Shown in pieces: positions 23,879 through 32,657 of a stretch of DNA of 64,000 nt (position 1 is its first letter; each line of letters starts with the position of its first letter). A program made the translations under genes and the position numbers. The notes under the pieces are model-generated. The model saw only the letters and a program-made list of their open reading frames with translations, had not been told where the DNA came from and did not search any database. The DNA is from Streptomyces sp. ATexAB-D23 (lineage in GTDB: Bacteria; Actinomycetota; Actinomycetes; Streptomycetales; Streptomycetaceae): positions 357 through 64,356 of the forward strand of contig NZ_KB892023.1 in the NCBI RefSeq assembly GCF_000373645.1, written 5' to 3'.

Positions 23879-24823
23879 GTGATCCTCACGGTCACGCTGA
23901 ACACGGCACTCGACCTGACCTACGGCGTCCCCGCCCTCGTACCGCACTCCAGCCACCGCGTCACCGACCTCTCCGAGCGCCCCGGCGGCAAGGGCCTCAA
24001 CGTCGCCCGCGTCCTCACCTCCCTCGGCCACGACACCGTCGTCACCGGCTTCGCCGGAGGCGCCACCGGAACGGTTCTGCGCGACCTGCTCGCCGCGCTC
24101 CCCCAGCAGGGCGCCACCCTCACCGACGCGCTCGTCCCCGTCTTCGGCGACACCCGCCGCACCCTCGCGGTCGTGGACGGCACCACCGGCGACACCACCC
24201 AGTTCAACGAACCCGGACCGCACGTCACCGCCGAGGAGTGGACCGCCTTCCTCGGCACGTACACCCGGCTGCTGGACACCGCCGACGCCGTCGCCCTGTG
24301 CGGCAGCCTGCCGCCCGGCATCCACGTCGGCGCCTACGCCGAACTCGTCCGGCTCGCCCGCACCGCCGGCGTCCCCGTCCTCCTGGACACCAGCGGCGAA
24401 CCACTGCGCCGGGGCATCGCCGCCCGCCCCGACCTGATCAAGCCGAACGCCGACGAGCTCGCCCAGCTCACCGGCTCCCGCGAGCCCCTGCGCGCCACCC
24501 GTGACGCCCGCCGCCGCGGCGCCCACGGAGTCATCGCCTCGCTGGGTCCGGACGGCATGCTGGCGGTCACCCCGGACGGCGTCTGGCGGGCCTCGCCGCC
24601 CGCCCCCGTCAAGGGCAACCCGACCGGAGCGGGCGACTCCGCGGTGGCCGGGCTGCTGTCCGGCCTCGTGGAGTCCCTGAGCTGGCCGGACCGGCTGCGA
24701 CGGGCGGTGGCACTGTCGACGGCGACCGTGCTGGCCCCCACCGCGGGCGACTTCGACCGCGCGGCGTACGAGGAGCTGCTGCCGCGCGTCGCCATCGAGG
24801 AACACGCAGCGGGCACGGCCTGA
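23879..24823 (+). CDS. PfkB-family sugar-phosphate kinase (LacC/1-phosphofructokinase type)
   Basis: A 314-residue ribokinase-fold kinase of the hexose-phosphate branch. It begins VILTVTLNTALDLTYGVP; the substrate loop is RPGGKGLNVARVL, DLIKPNADEL lies mid-protein, and the catalytic GNPTGAGDSAVAG anion hole has the base Asp. This subgroup phosphorylates tagatose-6-phosphate or fructose-1-phosphate. The GTG at 23879 has AAGGGG nearby and starts exactly at the conserved first strand. It is followed 63 bases later by a class II aldolase gene on the same strand. Given that pair, tagatose-6-phosphate is the better guess. Confidence 0.82.
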   Translation: MILTVTLNTALDLTYGVPALVPHSSHRVTDLSERPGGKGLNVARVLTSLGHDTVVTGFAGGATGTVLRDLLAALPQQGATLTDALVPVFGDTRRTLAVVDGTTGDTTQFNEPGPHVTAEEWTAFLGTYTRLLDTADAVALCGSLPPGIHVGAYAELVRLARTAGVPVLLDTSGEPLRRGIAARPDLIKPNADELAQLTGSREPLRATRDARRRGAHGVIASLGPDGMLAVTPDGVWRASPPAPVKGNPTGAGDSAVAGLLSGLVESLSWPDRLRRAVALSTATVLAPTAGDFDRAAYEELLPRVAIEEHAAGTA

Positions 24824-24886
24824 CGCCGCGCCCCCGCACCGCACCGGGCCCGCCCGCCGGACCCGGGGAAACCACAGAGGTCAGCA

Positions 24887-25738
24887 ATGCCGCTCGTCAG
24901 CACCGGTGAACTCGTCTCCGCCGCCCAGGCACGGGGACACGGGGTCGCCGCCTTCAACGTCATCACGCTGGAACACGCGGAGGCCATCGCCACCGGCGCC
25001 GAGCGCGCCGGAGCCCCCGCCATCCTCCAGGTCTCCGAGAACGCCGTGAAGTTCCACGGCGGCCGGCTCACCGCCATCGCCGCGGCCGCCGCCGCCGTCG
25101 CCCGCACCTCCAGCGCCCCGCTCGCCCTCCACCTCGACCACGTCGAGTCCGTGGACCTGCTGCACCGCGCCCACGACGAGGGCTTCGGCTCGGTGATGTT
25201 CGACGCCTCCAAGCTCACTTACGAGGACAACGTCCGGGCCACCGCCGAAGCCGTGGCCTGGGGCCACGAGCGCGGCATCTGGATCGAGGCCGAACTCGGC
25301 AAGGTCGGCGGCAAGGAGGGCGAGGCCCCGCTCGACGCCCACGCCCCCGGCGTCCGCACCGACCCGGCCGAGGCCGCCGCGTACGTCGCCGCGACCGGCG
25401 TGGACGCCCTGGCCGTCGCGGTCGGCTCCTCGCACGCCATGACCGAGCGCACCGCCGCCCTGGACCACGAGCTGATCGGCCGGCTGCGCGACGCCGTCCC
25501 CGTCCCGCTCGTCCTGCACGGCTCCAGCGGCGTCCCGGACGACGAGATCCGCCGGGCCGTCGCCTCCTCCGGCATGGTCAAGATCAACGTCGGCACCGCC
25601 CTGAACACCGCGTTCACCGGAGCCGTACGCGCCCACCTGGCCGAGAACACCACGGGCGTCGACCCCCGCAAGTACATCGCACCCGGCCGCGAGGCCATGG
25701 CCGCGACGGTGGCCGGCTTCCTCGCGCTGATGGGCTGA
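24887..25738 (+). CDS. Class II ketose-bisphosphate aldolase (GatY/KbaY-like)
   Basis: A zinc-dependent aldolase of 283 residues. The expected marks are present: HGVAAFNVITLEHAEAI, LALHLDHVES with the zinc histidine and catalytic Asp, GFGSVMFDASKLTYEDN, EAELGKVGGKE, AVGSSHAM, VLHGSSGVPDDE and VKINVGTAL. The length and motifs are nearer to tagatose-1,6-bisphosphate aldolases than to the longer housekeeping FbaA of Streptomyces. It cleaves a ketohexose bisphosphate to dihydroxyacetone phosphate and glyceraldehyde-3-phosphate. It is co-transcribed with the PfkB kinase and ends at a strong terminator. Confidence 0.85.
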   Translation: MPLVSTGELVSAAQARGHGVAAFNVITLEHAEAIATGAERAGAPAILQVSENAVKFHGGRLTAIAAAAAAVARTSSAPLALHLDHVESVDLLHRAHDEGFGSVMFDASKLTYEDNVRATAEAVAWGHERGIWIEAELGKVGGKEGEAPLDAHAPGVRTDPAEAAAYVAATGVDALAVAVGSSHAMTERTAALDHELIGRLRDAVPVPLVLHGSSGVPDDEIRRAVASSGMVKINVGTALNTAFTGAVRAHLAENTTGVDPRKYIAPGREAMAATVAGFLALMG

Positions 25739-25746
25739 GCCGGAGA

Positions 25747-25786
25747 CGCCGCGGCCCCCTCACCCGGAGGCGAGGGGGCCGCGGCG
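25747..25786. terminator. Bidirectional terminator
   Basis: A perfect 15-bp stem (25747-25761 with 25772-25786) and a ten-base loop between the convergent aldolase and membrane-protein genes. Confidence 0.92.
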
Positions 25787-25803
25787 CACGGTGCCGGGAC
25801 GGA

Positions 25804-26796
25804 TCAGCTGGTCTGGTGACCGGCCTTCAGCGACAGCTGGTCGAGGTTGGCGTCGCACTCGTCGCCCTCGTTGCACGAGATCATCAGCGTGTTCTCGCCC
25901 TTGACGAGGTTCACGTAGGCGAAGGTGCGGGTCCAGCCCTTCTCCAGGTCGCCCTCGGGGGCGTTGGCGTAGTTCTTCATGTTGATGCCGCGCGGGTCCT
26001 CGGAGTTGACCGTCAGGGACGTCTTCGCGTCCTTGCCCGGCACGCCGTACGTCACGAACAGCGTGTACTCACCGGCCTCCGGCACCTCCACCGACCAGGT
26101 CGCCGACCGGCCGACCTCGTTGAGGTTGATGTACTGCCCGCTGGCGCTCTTGGCACCCTTCACGGAGTTGTCCAGCTGCGCCGTGCCGCCCAGCTTCAGC
26201 GACGCCGCGTCCTGCTTCGGCAGCTCGACCGGGGCCGAGGAGGACGGGGAGGGCTCCGGCGTCGGCGACTGCTCGACCTCCGCGCCGGGACCCGCCGACG
26301 AGGTCGCCTCGTCCTTCTTCTTGTCCTTGTCGCCGTCGTCCGTCATCAGCGCCGCACCGATACCGATGAGCACCACCGCGACCACCGCGACCGCGGCGAT
26401 CAGCAGGCCCTTGGTGTTCGGACCGCCCTTGCCCGAGCCGCCGGAGCCGCCGCGTCCGCCCTGCTGCGGCACCTGAGCGGTGGCCGCGCCGCCGGGATAC
26501 GTCTCCGGGGCCGCGTACTGCGCGTTCTGCTGGCCGTACTGGCCATTCGGCTGGCCGTAGGGCGCCTGCGGCTGCCCGTACGGCTGCTGGTGGGGGACCT
26601 GCTGCCCGTACTGGCGCTCGCCGACGGTCCGCACCTGGTTGTACGAGGTCCGGGGCACACCTGGCTGAGCGGCTGGACCCGGGTAGCCGTAACCGCCCTG
26701 CCCCGGAGGCTGCGCACCGGCCGCCTGCCCGTCCTCGTAGAGGTAGCCGAACGGATCGTCGTCCTCGGGTGTGCTCGCGCCGTTGTTCCCGGCCAT
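25804..26796 (-). CDS. Membrane-anchored carbohydrate-binding-module protein
   Basis: A 330-residue protein in four parts: an acidic start with a proline, glutamine and tyrosine-rich cytosolic region (repeated YGQPQAPYGQPNGQYGQ), one membrane helix (about residues 130-150, GLLIAAVAVVAVVLIGIGAALM), a charged and proline/serine linker, and an outer beta-sandwich of about 125 residues that resembles CBM6/35-type modules (WSVEVPEAGEYTLFVTYGVPG). It is probably anchored with the module outside the cell; the ligand is unknown. The ATG at 26796 has GAGGAGTG upstream. A 20-base unit beginning TCGCCAGCCGTCGCCGA is directly duplicated at 26819-26858, just upstream. Confidence 0.75.
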   Translation of the reverse strand: MAGNNGASTPEDDDPFGYLYEDGQAAGAQPPGQGGYGYPGPAAQPGVPRTSYNQVRTVGERQYGQQVPHQQPYGQPQAPYGQPNGQYGQQNAQYAAPETYPGGAATAQVPQQGGRGGSGGSGKGGPNTKGLLIAAVAVVAVVLIGIGAALMTDDGDKDKKKDEATSSAGPGAEVEQSPTPEPSPSSSAPVELPKQDAASLKLGGTAQLDNSVKGAKSASGQYINLNEVGRSATWSVEVPEAGEYTLFVTYGVPGKDAKTSLTVNSEDPRGINMKNYANAPEGDLEKGWTRTFAYVNLVKGENTLMISCNEGDECDANLDQLSLKAGHQTS

Positions 26797-26938
26797 CCCT
26801 GGGTCACTCCTCACCATGTCGCCAGCCGTCGCCGAATATCGCCAGCCGTCGCCGACCGGCCGAGCCTACCCCGAATGGACCACGCCAAGAATTGCCGCAG
26901 GTCGCGGCGGGAACCCGGACGGGTAGCCGCGGCGAACG

Positions 26939-28576
26939 TCAGCCGGCTCTGCGGTGAACCTTCGCACGCGACCGCTTCTCGATGTACATCCGCTGGTCGG
27001 CGGAGCGCAGCACCTCTTCGGCCGTCATCCCGCAGGCCGCCCAGCCGATGCCGAAGCTCGCCCCGACCCGCACCGCCCGCCCGTCGACCCGGATGGGCGG
27101 AATGATGGCGTTTCGCAGGCGTACCGCCAGGTCCGCGGCGTCCGCCGCGCCCAGGCCGTCCGCGAGGACGACGAATTCGTCACCCCCGAGCCGGGCGACC
27201 GTGTCCCCGTCCCGTACGCACGTGGTGAGCCGGCGGGCCACCTCGATGAGAACCGCGTCACCCGTGTGGTGGCCGAAGCGGTCGTTGATCGACTTGAAGC
27301 CGTCCAGGTCGCAGAAGAGGACCGCGAGCCCCTTCGAACCGTCGTCGTGCTCCGCGTCCGGCGCGACCGCGTGCACATGGTGGTCGAACGCGGTCGCGCC
27401 CGGACCGCCCGGCGTGAAGCCCTGCGCCCGCACGTCGTCCGCGTCGCCGTACGCCGCGTCCAGCGCCTCCACGTCGGTGGTGGCCGCCGCGTCCGGGCGG
27501 TTGCACAGCCGGGAGCCGAGCCGGGAGCGCAGCTCCGCGCTGTTGGGCAGCCCGGTCAGCGCGTCGTGCGAGGCGCGGTGGGCGAGGTTCAGCTCGTGGC
27601 GCTTGCGCTCCTCTATGTCCTCGACATGCGTCAGCAGGAAGCGCGGCCCGTCCGCGGTGTCCGCGACGACGGAGTTGCGCAGCGAGACCCAGAGATAGGT
27701 GCCGTCCCGGCGGCCGAGCCGCAGCTCGGCGCGGCCACCCTCGGCGGAGGTACGGAGCAGGGTGCCGATGTCCTCGGGGTGGACCAGGTCGGCGAAGGAG
27801 TAGCGGCGCAGCACCGACGCGGGTCGGCCCAGCAGCCGGCACAGCGCGTCGTTGGTCCGCAGCAGCCGCCCGTGCTGGTCGCCGCCCACCTCGGCGATGG
27901 CCATGCCGCTGGGGGCGTACTCGAAGGCCTGGCGGAAGGACTCCTCGCTGGCCCGCAGCGCCTGCTGCTCGCGCTCCAGGCGGACCAGGGCCCGCTGCAT
28001 GTTGGCCCGGAGCCTCGCGTTGCTGATCGCGATGGCGGACTGCGAGGCGTACATCTGAAGGGCCTCGCGCCCCCAGGCACCCGGGCGGCGGCCGTTGCGG
28101 GGCCGGTCGACGGATATGACGCCCAGGAGGTCGGAGCCGCCGCCGGAGGCGTACATCGGGGCGTAGAGCCGGTCCTGCGGGTGCCACTCGTCCTCGAAGC
28201 GGGGCTCGGGGCCCTCGGTGTGCCACTGCGGTACGTCGTCGTCGAGGAGTATCCAGCCGTCGGTGTGCGGTATGAAGCGCAGCTCGTCCCATATCTCACC
28301 CATGGCGAGCCGCCGCTCCCAGGAGGAGCGGGAGCCGACCCGGCCGGTGATCAGGGCCTCGGCGGCGTGGTTGCCGGCGAAGGCGGCGACGACGAGATCG
28401 CCGTCCGGGCGGACGAGGTTGACGCAGGCCAGCTCGTAACCGAGACCGGCGACGATCCCGTCGGCCACGGTCTGCAGTGTGTCGGCCAGGCTCCGCGCCG
28501 TGTTGAGATCGGCCACGGCCTGGTGCAGCTGCCGCATCGTCGCAAGACGGACGTACGGCTCCGACTCGGCCTCCAT
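26939..28576 (-). CDS. cdgB: Diguanylate cyclase with GAF and PAS domains (CdgB type)
   Basis: A 545-residue signalling enzyme: GAF domain (about 25-185), PAS-PAC (about 205-330) and GGDEF (about 340-540). The active loop RLGGDEF is intact, so it should make cyclic di-GMP. An inhibitory I-site RDGD lies five residues before it. The GGDEF domain carries an acidic insertion of roughly 60 residues between HDALTGLPNS and LFCDLDGFKSIND. The domain order, location and neighbours match S. coelicolor CdgB, a BldD-controlled cyclase that affects development. The ATG at 28576 has GGGGAGTG upstream. It acts in the cytosol; the GAF ligand is unknown. Confidence 0.92.
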   Translation of the reverse strand: MEAESEPYVRLATMRQLHQAVADLNTARSLADTLQTVADGIVAGLGYELACVNLVRPDGDLVVAAFAGNHAAEALITGRVGSRSSWERRLAMGEIWDELRFIPHTDGWILLDDDVPQWHTEGPEPRFEDEWHPQDRLYAPMYASGGGSDLLGVISVDRPRNGRRPGAWGREALQMYASQSAIAISNARLRANMQRALVRLEREQQALRASEESFRQAFEYAPSGMAIAEVGGDQHGRLLRTNDALCRLLGRPASVLRRYSFADLVHPEDIGTLLRTSAEGGRAELRLGRRDGTYLWVSLRNSVVADTADGPRFLLTHVEDIEERKRHELNLAHRASHDALTGLPNSAELRSRLGSRLCNRPDAAATTDVEALDAAYGDADDVRAQGFTPGGPGATAFDHHVHAVAPDAEHDDGSKGLAVLFCDLDGFKSINDRFGHHTGDAVLIEVARRLTTCVRDGDTVARLGGDEFVVLADGLGAADAADLAVRLRNAIIPPIRVDGRAVRVGASFGIGWAACGMTAEEVLRSADQRMYIEKRSRAKVHRRAG

Positions 28577-28624
28577 TGCTCGCACTCCCCGAGACCTCGA
28601 CAGCACTCCAGATTTCATATCGAC

Positions 28625-28637
28625 GTACGTGACGTAC
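28625..28637. promoter_or_regulatory. Palindrome in the cdgB promoter region
   Basis: GTACGT, one base, ACGTAC, a perfect 13-base palindrome about 50 bases upstream of cdgB. GTGAC and GTCAC half-sites lie nearby at 28629-28633 and 28648-28652. It is a candidate operator; BldD is the regulator expected from S. coelicolor, but the match to its motif was not verified. Confidence 0.4.
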
Positions 28638-28846
28638 TTACTGCAGTGTCACGGCCACTGAATCACAGCGAGCTGTGCACCCGGTACACAGGGTCAACAA
28701 ATATTGCACTCTGTGACTCAAGTCACAAGATTCGGCAAAGGGGTTATGGAGAAGCCCGTCGGCGGGAAGTCGGCGACAGGTCCTAGGACCCGGCTGGTCC
28801 CCTGGCCCGATGCGGGGGCATACCGGGCACGGCTAGCGTTCCCGGT

Positions 28847-29410
28847 GTGTTGCAGACGAAGCCCCCCACCCCGCGTACCGAGCCCGTCCCCCATGCTGAG
28901 GGGGTGAGCAACGAAGAGTTCCGCGGTGCCCTCGCCCGGCTGGCCGCCGGCGTGGTGCTGATCACCGCCCAGGAGCCGCCGCTCGACGAAGACGGGCGCG
29001 GCGAGGACGTCGGCATGACCGCGACCGCCTTCATGTCGGTGTCGCTCGACCCGCCGCTGGTGATGGTGAGCCTGCGCAACGACTCCCGGATGGACGACCT
29101 GCTGGCGGAGCAGCCGCTGTGGGCGGTCTCGGTGCTGGCGGAGAGTCAGCGGCACGTCGCGGGGCGGTTCGCGATGAAGGGCCGGATCAGCGACCGGCTG
29201 CTGTTCGAGGACATCCCGTACGCGCGCGGCGAGATCACCGGGGCCCCGCTGGTCGGCGGGGCGCTCGCGACGCTGGAGTGCCGGACGGAGCAGCGGGTGC
29301 CCGCGGGCGACCACACGCTGGTGATCGGGCGGGTGCTCGGCGCACGGGTGCCGAGCGGTGAGAGCGGCCCGCTGACGTATTTCCGCGGGCGTTACCGGCA
29401 GTTGGGCTGA
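28847..29410 (+). CDS. Flavin reductase-like FMN-binding protein
   Basis: A 187-residue split-barrel protein of the flavin reductase (HpaC-like) family. It shows FRGALARLAAGVVLITA, then GMTATAFMSVSLDPPLVMVSLRNDSRMDDLL, the FMN-phosphate binding segment, and the C-terminal GDHTLVIGRVLGARV and PLTYFRGRYRQLG. Such proteins reduce FMN with NAD(P)H or bind FMN in related oxidoreductases. The GTG at 28847 lacks a ribosome site; an alternative GTG start further in (at about residue 20, VSNEEFRG) is possible. It is a single gene divergent from cdgB. Confidence 0.82.
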   Translation: MLQTKPPTPRTEPVPHAEGVSNEEFRGALARLAAGVVLITAQEPPLDEDGRGEDVGMTATAFMSVSLDPPLVMVSLRNDSRMDDLLAEQPLWAVSVLAESQRHVAGRFAMKGRISDRLLFEDIPYARGEITGAPLVGGALATLECRTEQRVPAGDHTLVIGRVLGARVPSGESGPLTYFRGRYRQLG

Positions 29411-29628
29411 GGCGGCGGGCCGGAGTCCGGCGGGCTGCGGGCCGGGGGCCGGGGCGGCGGGTCGGGGGTCCCGGCCGGCAGCGGCTCGGGGGCCGGGCAG
29501 GCGACGGTTCCGGACGGGCTGCGGGCCGGGGGGCCGGGTCGGCGGGTCGGTCCCGCGCGCGCCTCGGGGCCAGACGACGGTTCCGGACCGGCGGTTCCGG
29601 GCGGCGGGGCCGGACGTGACCGCTCCGG
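29411..29628. repeat. GC-rich low-complexity intergenic block
   Basis: About 220 bases of G-rich sequence with imperfect direct repeats: CGGGCTGCGGGCCGGGGG at 29431 and 29515, and GACGGTTCCGGA at about 29502 and 29576. No gene or clear hairpin. It separates the convergent flavin reductase and arfB genes. Confidence 0.6.
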
Positions 29629-30063
29629 TTACCAGTCGCGGCCCGAGCGGCCGCGCTTCGTGTCGCCGCGCTGTTTCTTCTCGCGCAGCCGGCGCTCGTT
29701 GATGCCGCGGGGCACCTTGCGCTTCACGCGCGGCCTGGGGGGCGGGGCGGTGGCCTCGGCCAGCAGGGAGGTGAGCCGGACGGCGGCCGTCTCGCGGTTG
29801 CGCCACTGAGAGCGGTGCTCCGAGGCGCGGACGGAGATCACGCCGTCGGTCAGCCGGCTCGCGAGCCGTTCGAGGGCGCGTTCCTTCCACACCTCGGGCA
29901 GTGCCTCGGTGGCCGCGAGGTCGAAGCGCAGCTCCACCTGTGTGTCGCTGGTGTTGACGTGCTGCCCGCCGGGCCCGGAGGACCGCGAGAAACGCCACAT
30001 CAGCTCGGCCTCCGGCAGGGAGACCGAACCGCGGATGACATAGGGCCCGGACATGACACCCAT
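29629..30063 (-). CDS. arfB: Alternative ribosome-rescue factor ArfB (peptidyl-tRNA hydrolase)
   Basis: A 144-residue class-I release-factor-like protein. It carries the catalytic GGQ loop (RSSGPGGQHVNTSDTQVELRFD) and a basic C-terminal tail (RVKRKVPRGINERRLREKKQRGDTKRGRSGRDW) that enters the empty mRNA channel of stalled ribosomes. It lacks the stop-codon recognition domain, which separates it from RF1 and RF2. Two nearby ATG starts (30063 and 30054) are possible; the longer is given. It is a single gene, and rescues non-stop ribosomes by hydrolysing peptidyl-tRNA. Confidence 0.93.
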   Translation of the reverse strand: MGVMSGPYVIRGSVSLPEAELMWRFSRSSGPGGQHVNTSDTQVELRFDLAATEALPEVWKERALERLASRLTDGVISVRASEHRSQWRNRETAAVRLTSLLAEATAPPPRPRVKRKVPRGINERRLREKKQRGDTKRGRSGRDW

Positions 30064-30235
30064 GTTCCCTGCCCCGGCGGGTGTTCGTCACCTCCTTTTG
30101 AGATGCCCCGAACACCCTTTCGGCAAAGAAAGTAAAGGCGGACGGAACCTCCCGGTCCCCTGTCGGCGTTATGAACGGTGACGGTAGCTTCGTGATGGCA
30201 CGAAGCCCGTACCCGACAGATGAAAGGGACTTCCC

Positions 30236-30811
30236 ATGGCAGTAAGCCTGTCCAAGGGCGGCAACGTCTCCCTCACCAAGGAGGCCCCCGGCCTCACCGC
30301 CGTCACGGTCGGCCTCGGCTGGGACGTCCGTACCACCACCGGCACCGACTTCGACCTCGACGCCTCGGCGATCGCGGTCAACGCGGAGGGCAAGGTCTAC
30401 TCGGACGCCCACTTCGTCTTCTTCAACAACAAGTCGACGCCGGACCAGACCATCGTGCACACCGGTGACAACGTCACGGGTGAGGGCGAGGGCGACGACG
30501 AGCAGATCAACGTCAACCTGGCGGCCCTGCCGGCCGACGTCGACAAGATCGTCTTCCCGGTCTCCATCTACGACGCCGAGACCCGCAGCCAGAACTTCGG
30601 CCAGGTGCGCAACGCCTACATCCGCATCCTGAACCAGGCCGGCGGCGCGGAGATCGCGCGCTACGACCTGAGCGAGGACGCCGCCACCGAGACCGCCATG
30701 GTCTTCGGCGAGCTGTACCGCAACGGCGCCGAGTGGAAGTTCCGCGCCGTGGGCCAGGGTTACGCCTCCGGCCTGCGCGGCATCGCGCAGGACTTCGGCG
30801 TCACCCTCTGA
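30236..30811 (+). CDS. terD: TerD-family calcium-binding stress protein
   Basis: A 191-residue TerD protein, full length. It has MAVSLSKGGNVSLTKEAPGL at the start, GLGWDVRTTTGTDFDLDASA (metal-binding acidic loop), HFVFFNNKSTPD and the GEGEGDDEQINVNL segment that supplies calcium ligands. TerD proteins are linked to tellurite and other stresses and, in Streptomyces, to development. There is no ter operon beside it; the gene is monocistronic with its own ribosome site (AAAGGGA) and terminator. The fine physiological role is unknown. Confidence 0.95.
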   Translation: MAVSLSKGGNVSLTKEAPGLTAVTVGLGWDVRTTTGTDFDLDASAIAVNAEGKVYSDAHFVFFNNKSTPDQTIVHTGDNVTGEGEGDDEQINVNLAALPADVDKIVFPVSIYDAETRSQNFGQVRNAYIRILNQAGGAEIARYDLSEDAATETAMVFGELYRNGAEWKFRAVGQGYASGLRGIAQDFGVTL

Positions 30812-30834
30812 CGCTCCGTACGTCCGCTTCACAG

Positions 30835-30867
30835 AGCCCCCGGCCGAACGTCCTGCGGCCGGGGGCT
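30835..30867. terminator. Terminator after terD
   Basis: A perfect 12-bp stem (AGCCCCCGGCCG at 30835-30846 with its complement at 30856-30867) and a nine-base loop. Confidence 0.9.
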
Positions 30868-31051
30868 CCCGCGTGTCCGCTCCCGGACTCAACTCGCCCC
30901 AAGTCCGCCGGATAACGGACACGAACGCACCTCAGTCGGACAAGAACTGGTCAAAGAAATGTGAGGTATTTGTTAGTACACCGTCAATAGCGGTCATTCG
31001 GTGGCACGCTCTCGGCTCGTAACCCCCCACGGAACGAGCAACGGAGCACGT

Positions 31052-32632
31052 ATGACCCCCCACATGAACACCCGTCGTGCCGCAGCCCTGGCCGCCGTGG
31101 CCGCGATGGTCGTCGTCGGGATGCAGACCGGTGCGGCGAACGCCCACCCGAACACCCCGGGCGACTCCCCCTCCGTCTCCCCCGTCTCCACCCCGGCCTT
31201 CAGCAGCGCGTCGGCCCGCACCGCCGCCATCAAGTCCGCCCAGACCGACGCCTCTTCGACCGCGAGCACGCTGAAGCTCGGCGGCAAGGAGAAGCTGATC
31301 GTCCGTGACGTGATCAAGGACGCCAACGGCACGGTCCACACCCGATACGAGCGCACCTACGACGGCCTGCCCGTCCTCGGCGGCGACCTCGTCACGCACA
31401 CCGCCGCGAACGGCAAGCTCAAGAGCGTCACCAAGGCCACCACCGCACGCATATCCGTGCCGTCCACGACGGCGAAGATCAAGACCGCGGCGAGCGCCCG
31501 CAAGGTGATCTGGGCGGGCAGCGGCACCCCCGTCCTCGCCCTGGAGTCGGTGAAGACCGGCGTGCAGAAGGACGGCACCCCCAGCCGCAAGCGCGTCATC
31601 ACCGACGCCACCACCGGCAAGGTCCTCCAGAGCTACGAGGAGATCGAGACCGCCGGCGTCGGCAACAGCCAGTACAGCGGCAAGGTCGACCTCTCCACCA
31701 CCGCGTCCGGCTCCGGCTTCGAACTGACCGACGGCGACCGCGGCGGCCACAAGACGTACGACCTGAACCAGGGCTCCAGCGGCACCGGCTCCCTCGTCAC
31801 CGACGACGACGACACCTGGGGCGACGGCACCGGCGACGACCGCCAGACCGCCGCCGTCGACGCCCACTACGGCGCCGCCCTGACCTGGGACTTCTACAAG
31901 TCCGCGTTCGGCCGCGACGGCATCGCGGGCGACGGCAAGGCCGCCTACTCCCGCGTCCACTACGGCAACGCGTACGTCAACGCCTTCTGGGACGACAGCT
32001 GCTTCTGCATGACCTACGGCGACGGCGCCGACAACAAGAGCGCCCTCACCGCGGTCGACGTCGCGGGCCACGAGATGAGCCACGGCCTCACCGCCTCCAC
32101 CGCCGACCTCAACTACTCGGGCGAGTCCGGCGGGCTCAACGAGGCCACCAGCGACATCTTCGGCACCGCCGTCGAGTTCTTCGCCGACAACACCACCGAC
32201 GCCGGCGACTACCTCATCGGCGAGAAGATCGACATCAACGGCGACGGCAGCCCGCTGCGCTACATGGACGAGCCCAGCAAGGACGGCGGCTCCGCCGACT
32301 ACTGGGACAGCAGCGTCGGCAACCTCGACGTCCACTACTCCTCCGGCGTCGCCAACCACTTCTTCTACCTGCTCGCCGAGGGCAGCGGCGCCAAGACCAT
32401 CAACGGCGTCGACTACGACTCCCCCACCGCCGACGGCTCCACCGTCACCGGCATCGGCCGGGACAAGGCCGTCCAGATCTGGTACAAGGCCCTCTCCGAG
32501 TACATGACCTCCACCACCGACTACGCGGACGCCCGCACCGCCACCGAGCAGGCCGCGACCGACCTGTACGGCGCCGACAGCGCCGAGCTCGAAGCCGTCG
32601 ACGCCGCCTGGAACGGCGTCAACGTCAAGTAA
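31052..32632 (+). CDS. Secreted thermolysin-family (M4) metallopeptidase
   Basis: A 526-residue preproenzyme: a signal peptide ending near GAANA, an FTP-type propeptide (about 70-210) and the M4 catalytic domain. Zinc ligands are His340 and His344 in HEMSH, with Glu364 in GGLNEATSD. The catalytic Glu is 341. The downstream HYSSGVANHFFYLLAEG and IGRDKAVQIWYKAL are typical of the family. The protein stops soon after the peptidase domain, so it lacks the P-domain that many Streptomyces homologues carry. The ATG at 31052 has CGGAG seven bases upstream. It is an extracellular neutral protease, probably part of nutrient scavenging in mycelial growth. Confidence 0.94.
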   Translation: MTPHMNTRRAAALAAVAAMVVVGMQTGAANAHPNTPGDSPSVSPVSTPAFSSASARTAAIKSAQTDASSTASTLKLGGKEKLIVRDVIKDANGTVHTRYERTYDGLPVLGGDLVTHTAANGKLKSVTKATTARISVPSTTAKIKTAASARKVIWAGSGTPVLALESVKTGVQKDGTPSRKRVITDATTGKVLQSYEEIETAGVGNSQYSGKVDLSTTASGSGFELTDGDRGGHKTYDLNQGSSGTGSLVTDDDDTWGDGTGDDRQTAAVDAHYGAALTWDFYKSAFGRDGIAGDGKAAYSRVHYGNAYVNAFWDDSCFCMTYGDGADNKSALTAVDVAGHEMSHGLTASTADLNYSGESGGLNEATSDIFGTAVEFFADNTTDAGDYLIGEKIDINGDGSPLRYMDEPSKDGGSADYWDSSVGNLDVHYSSGVANHFFYLLAEGSGAKTINGVDYDSPTADGSTVTGIGRDKAVQIWYKALSEYMTSTTDYADARTATEQAATDLYGADSAELEAVDAAWNGVNVK

Positions 32633-32657
32633 CCCCGCCGCCTCGGCCAGGAGCCGG

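Noticed and set aside
24238..24504. Arginine/proline-rich frame inside the PfkB kinase gene
   Set aside because: Out-of-frame shadow with no start signal.
26819..26858. Direct repeat upstream of the CBM membrane protein as an operator
   Set aside because: Simple 20-base duplication without symmetry; noted in the gene entry but not called a site.
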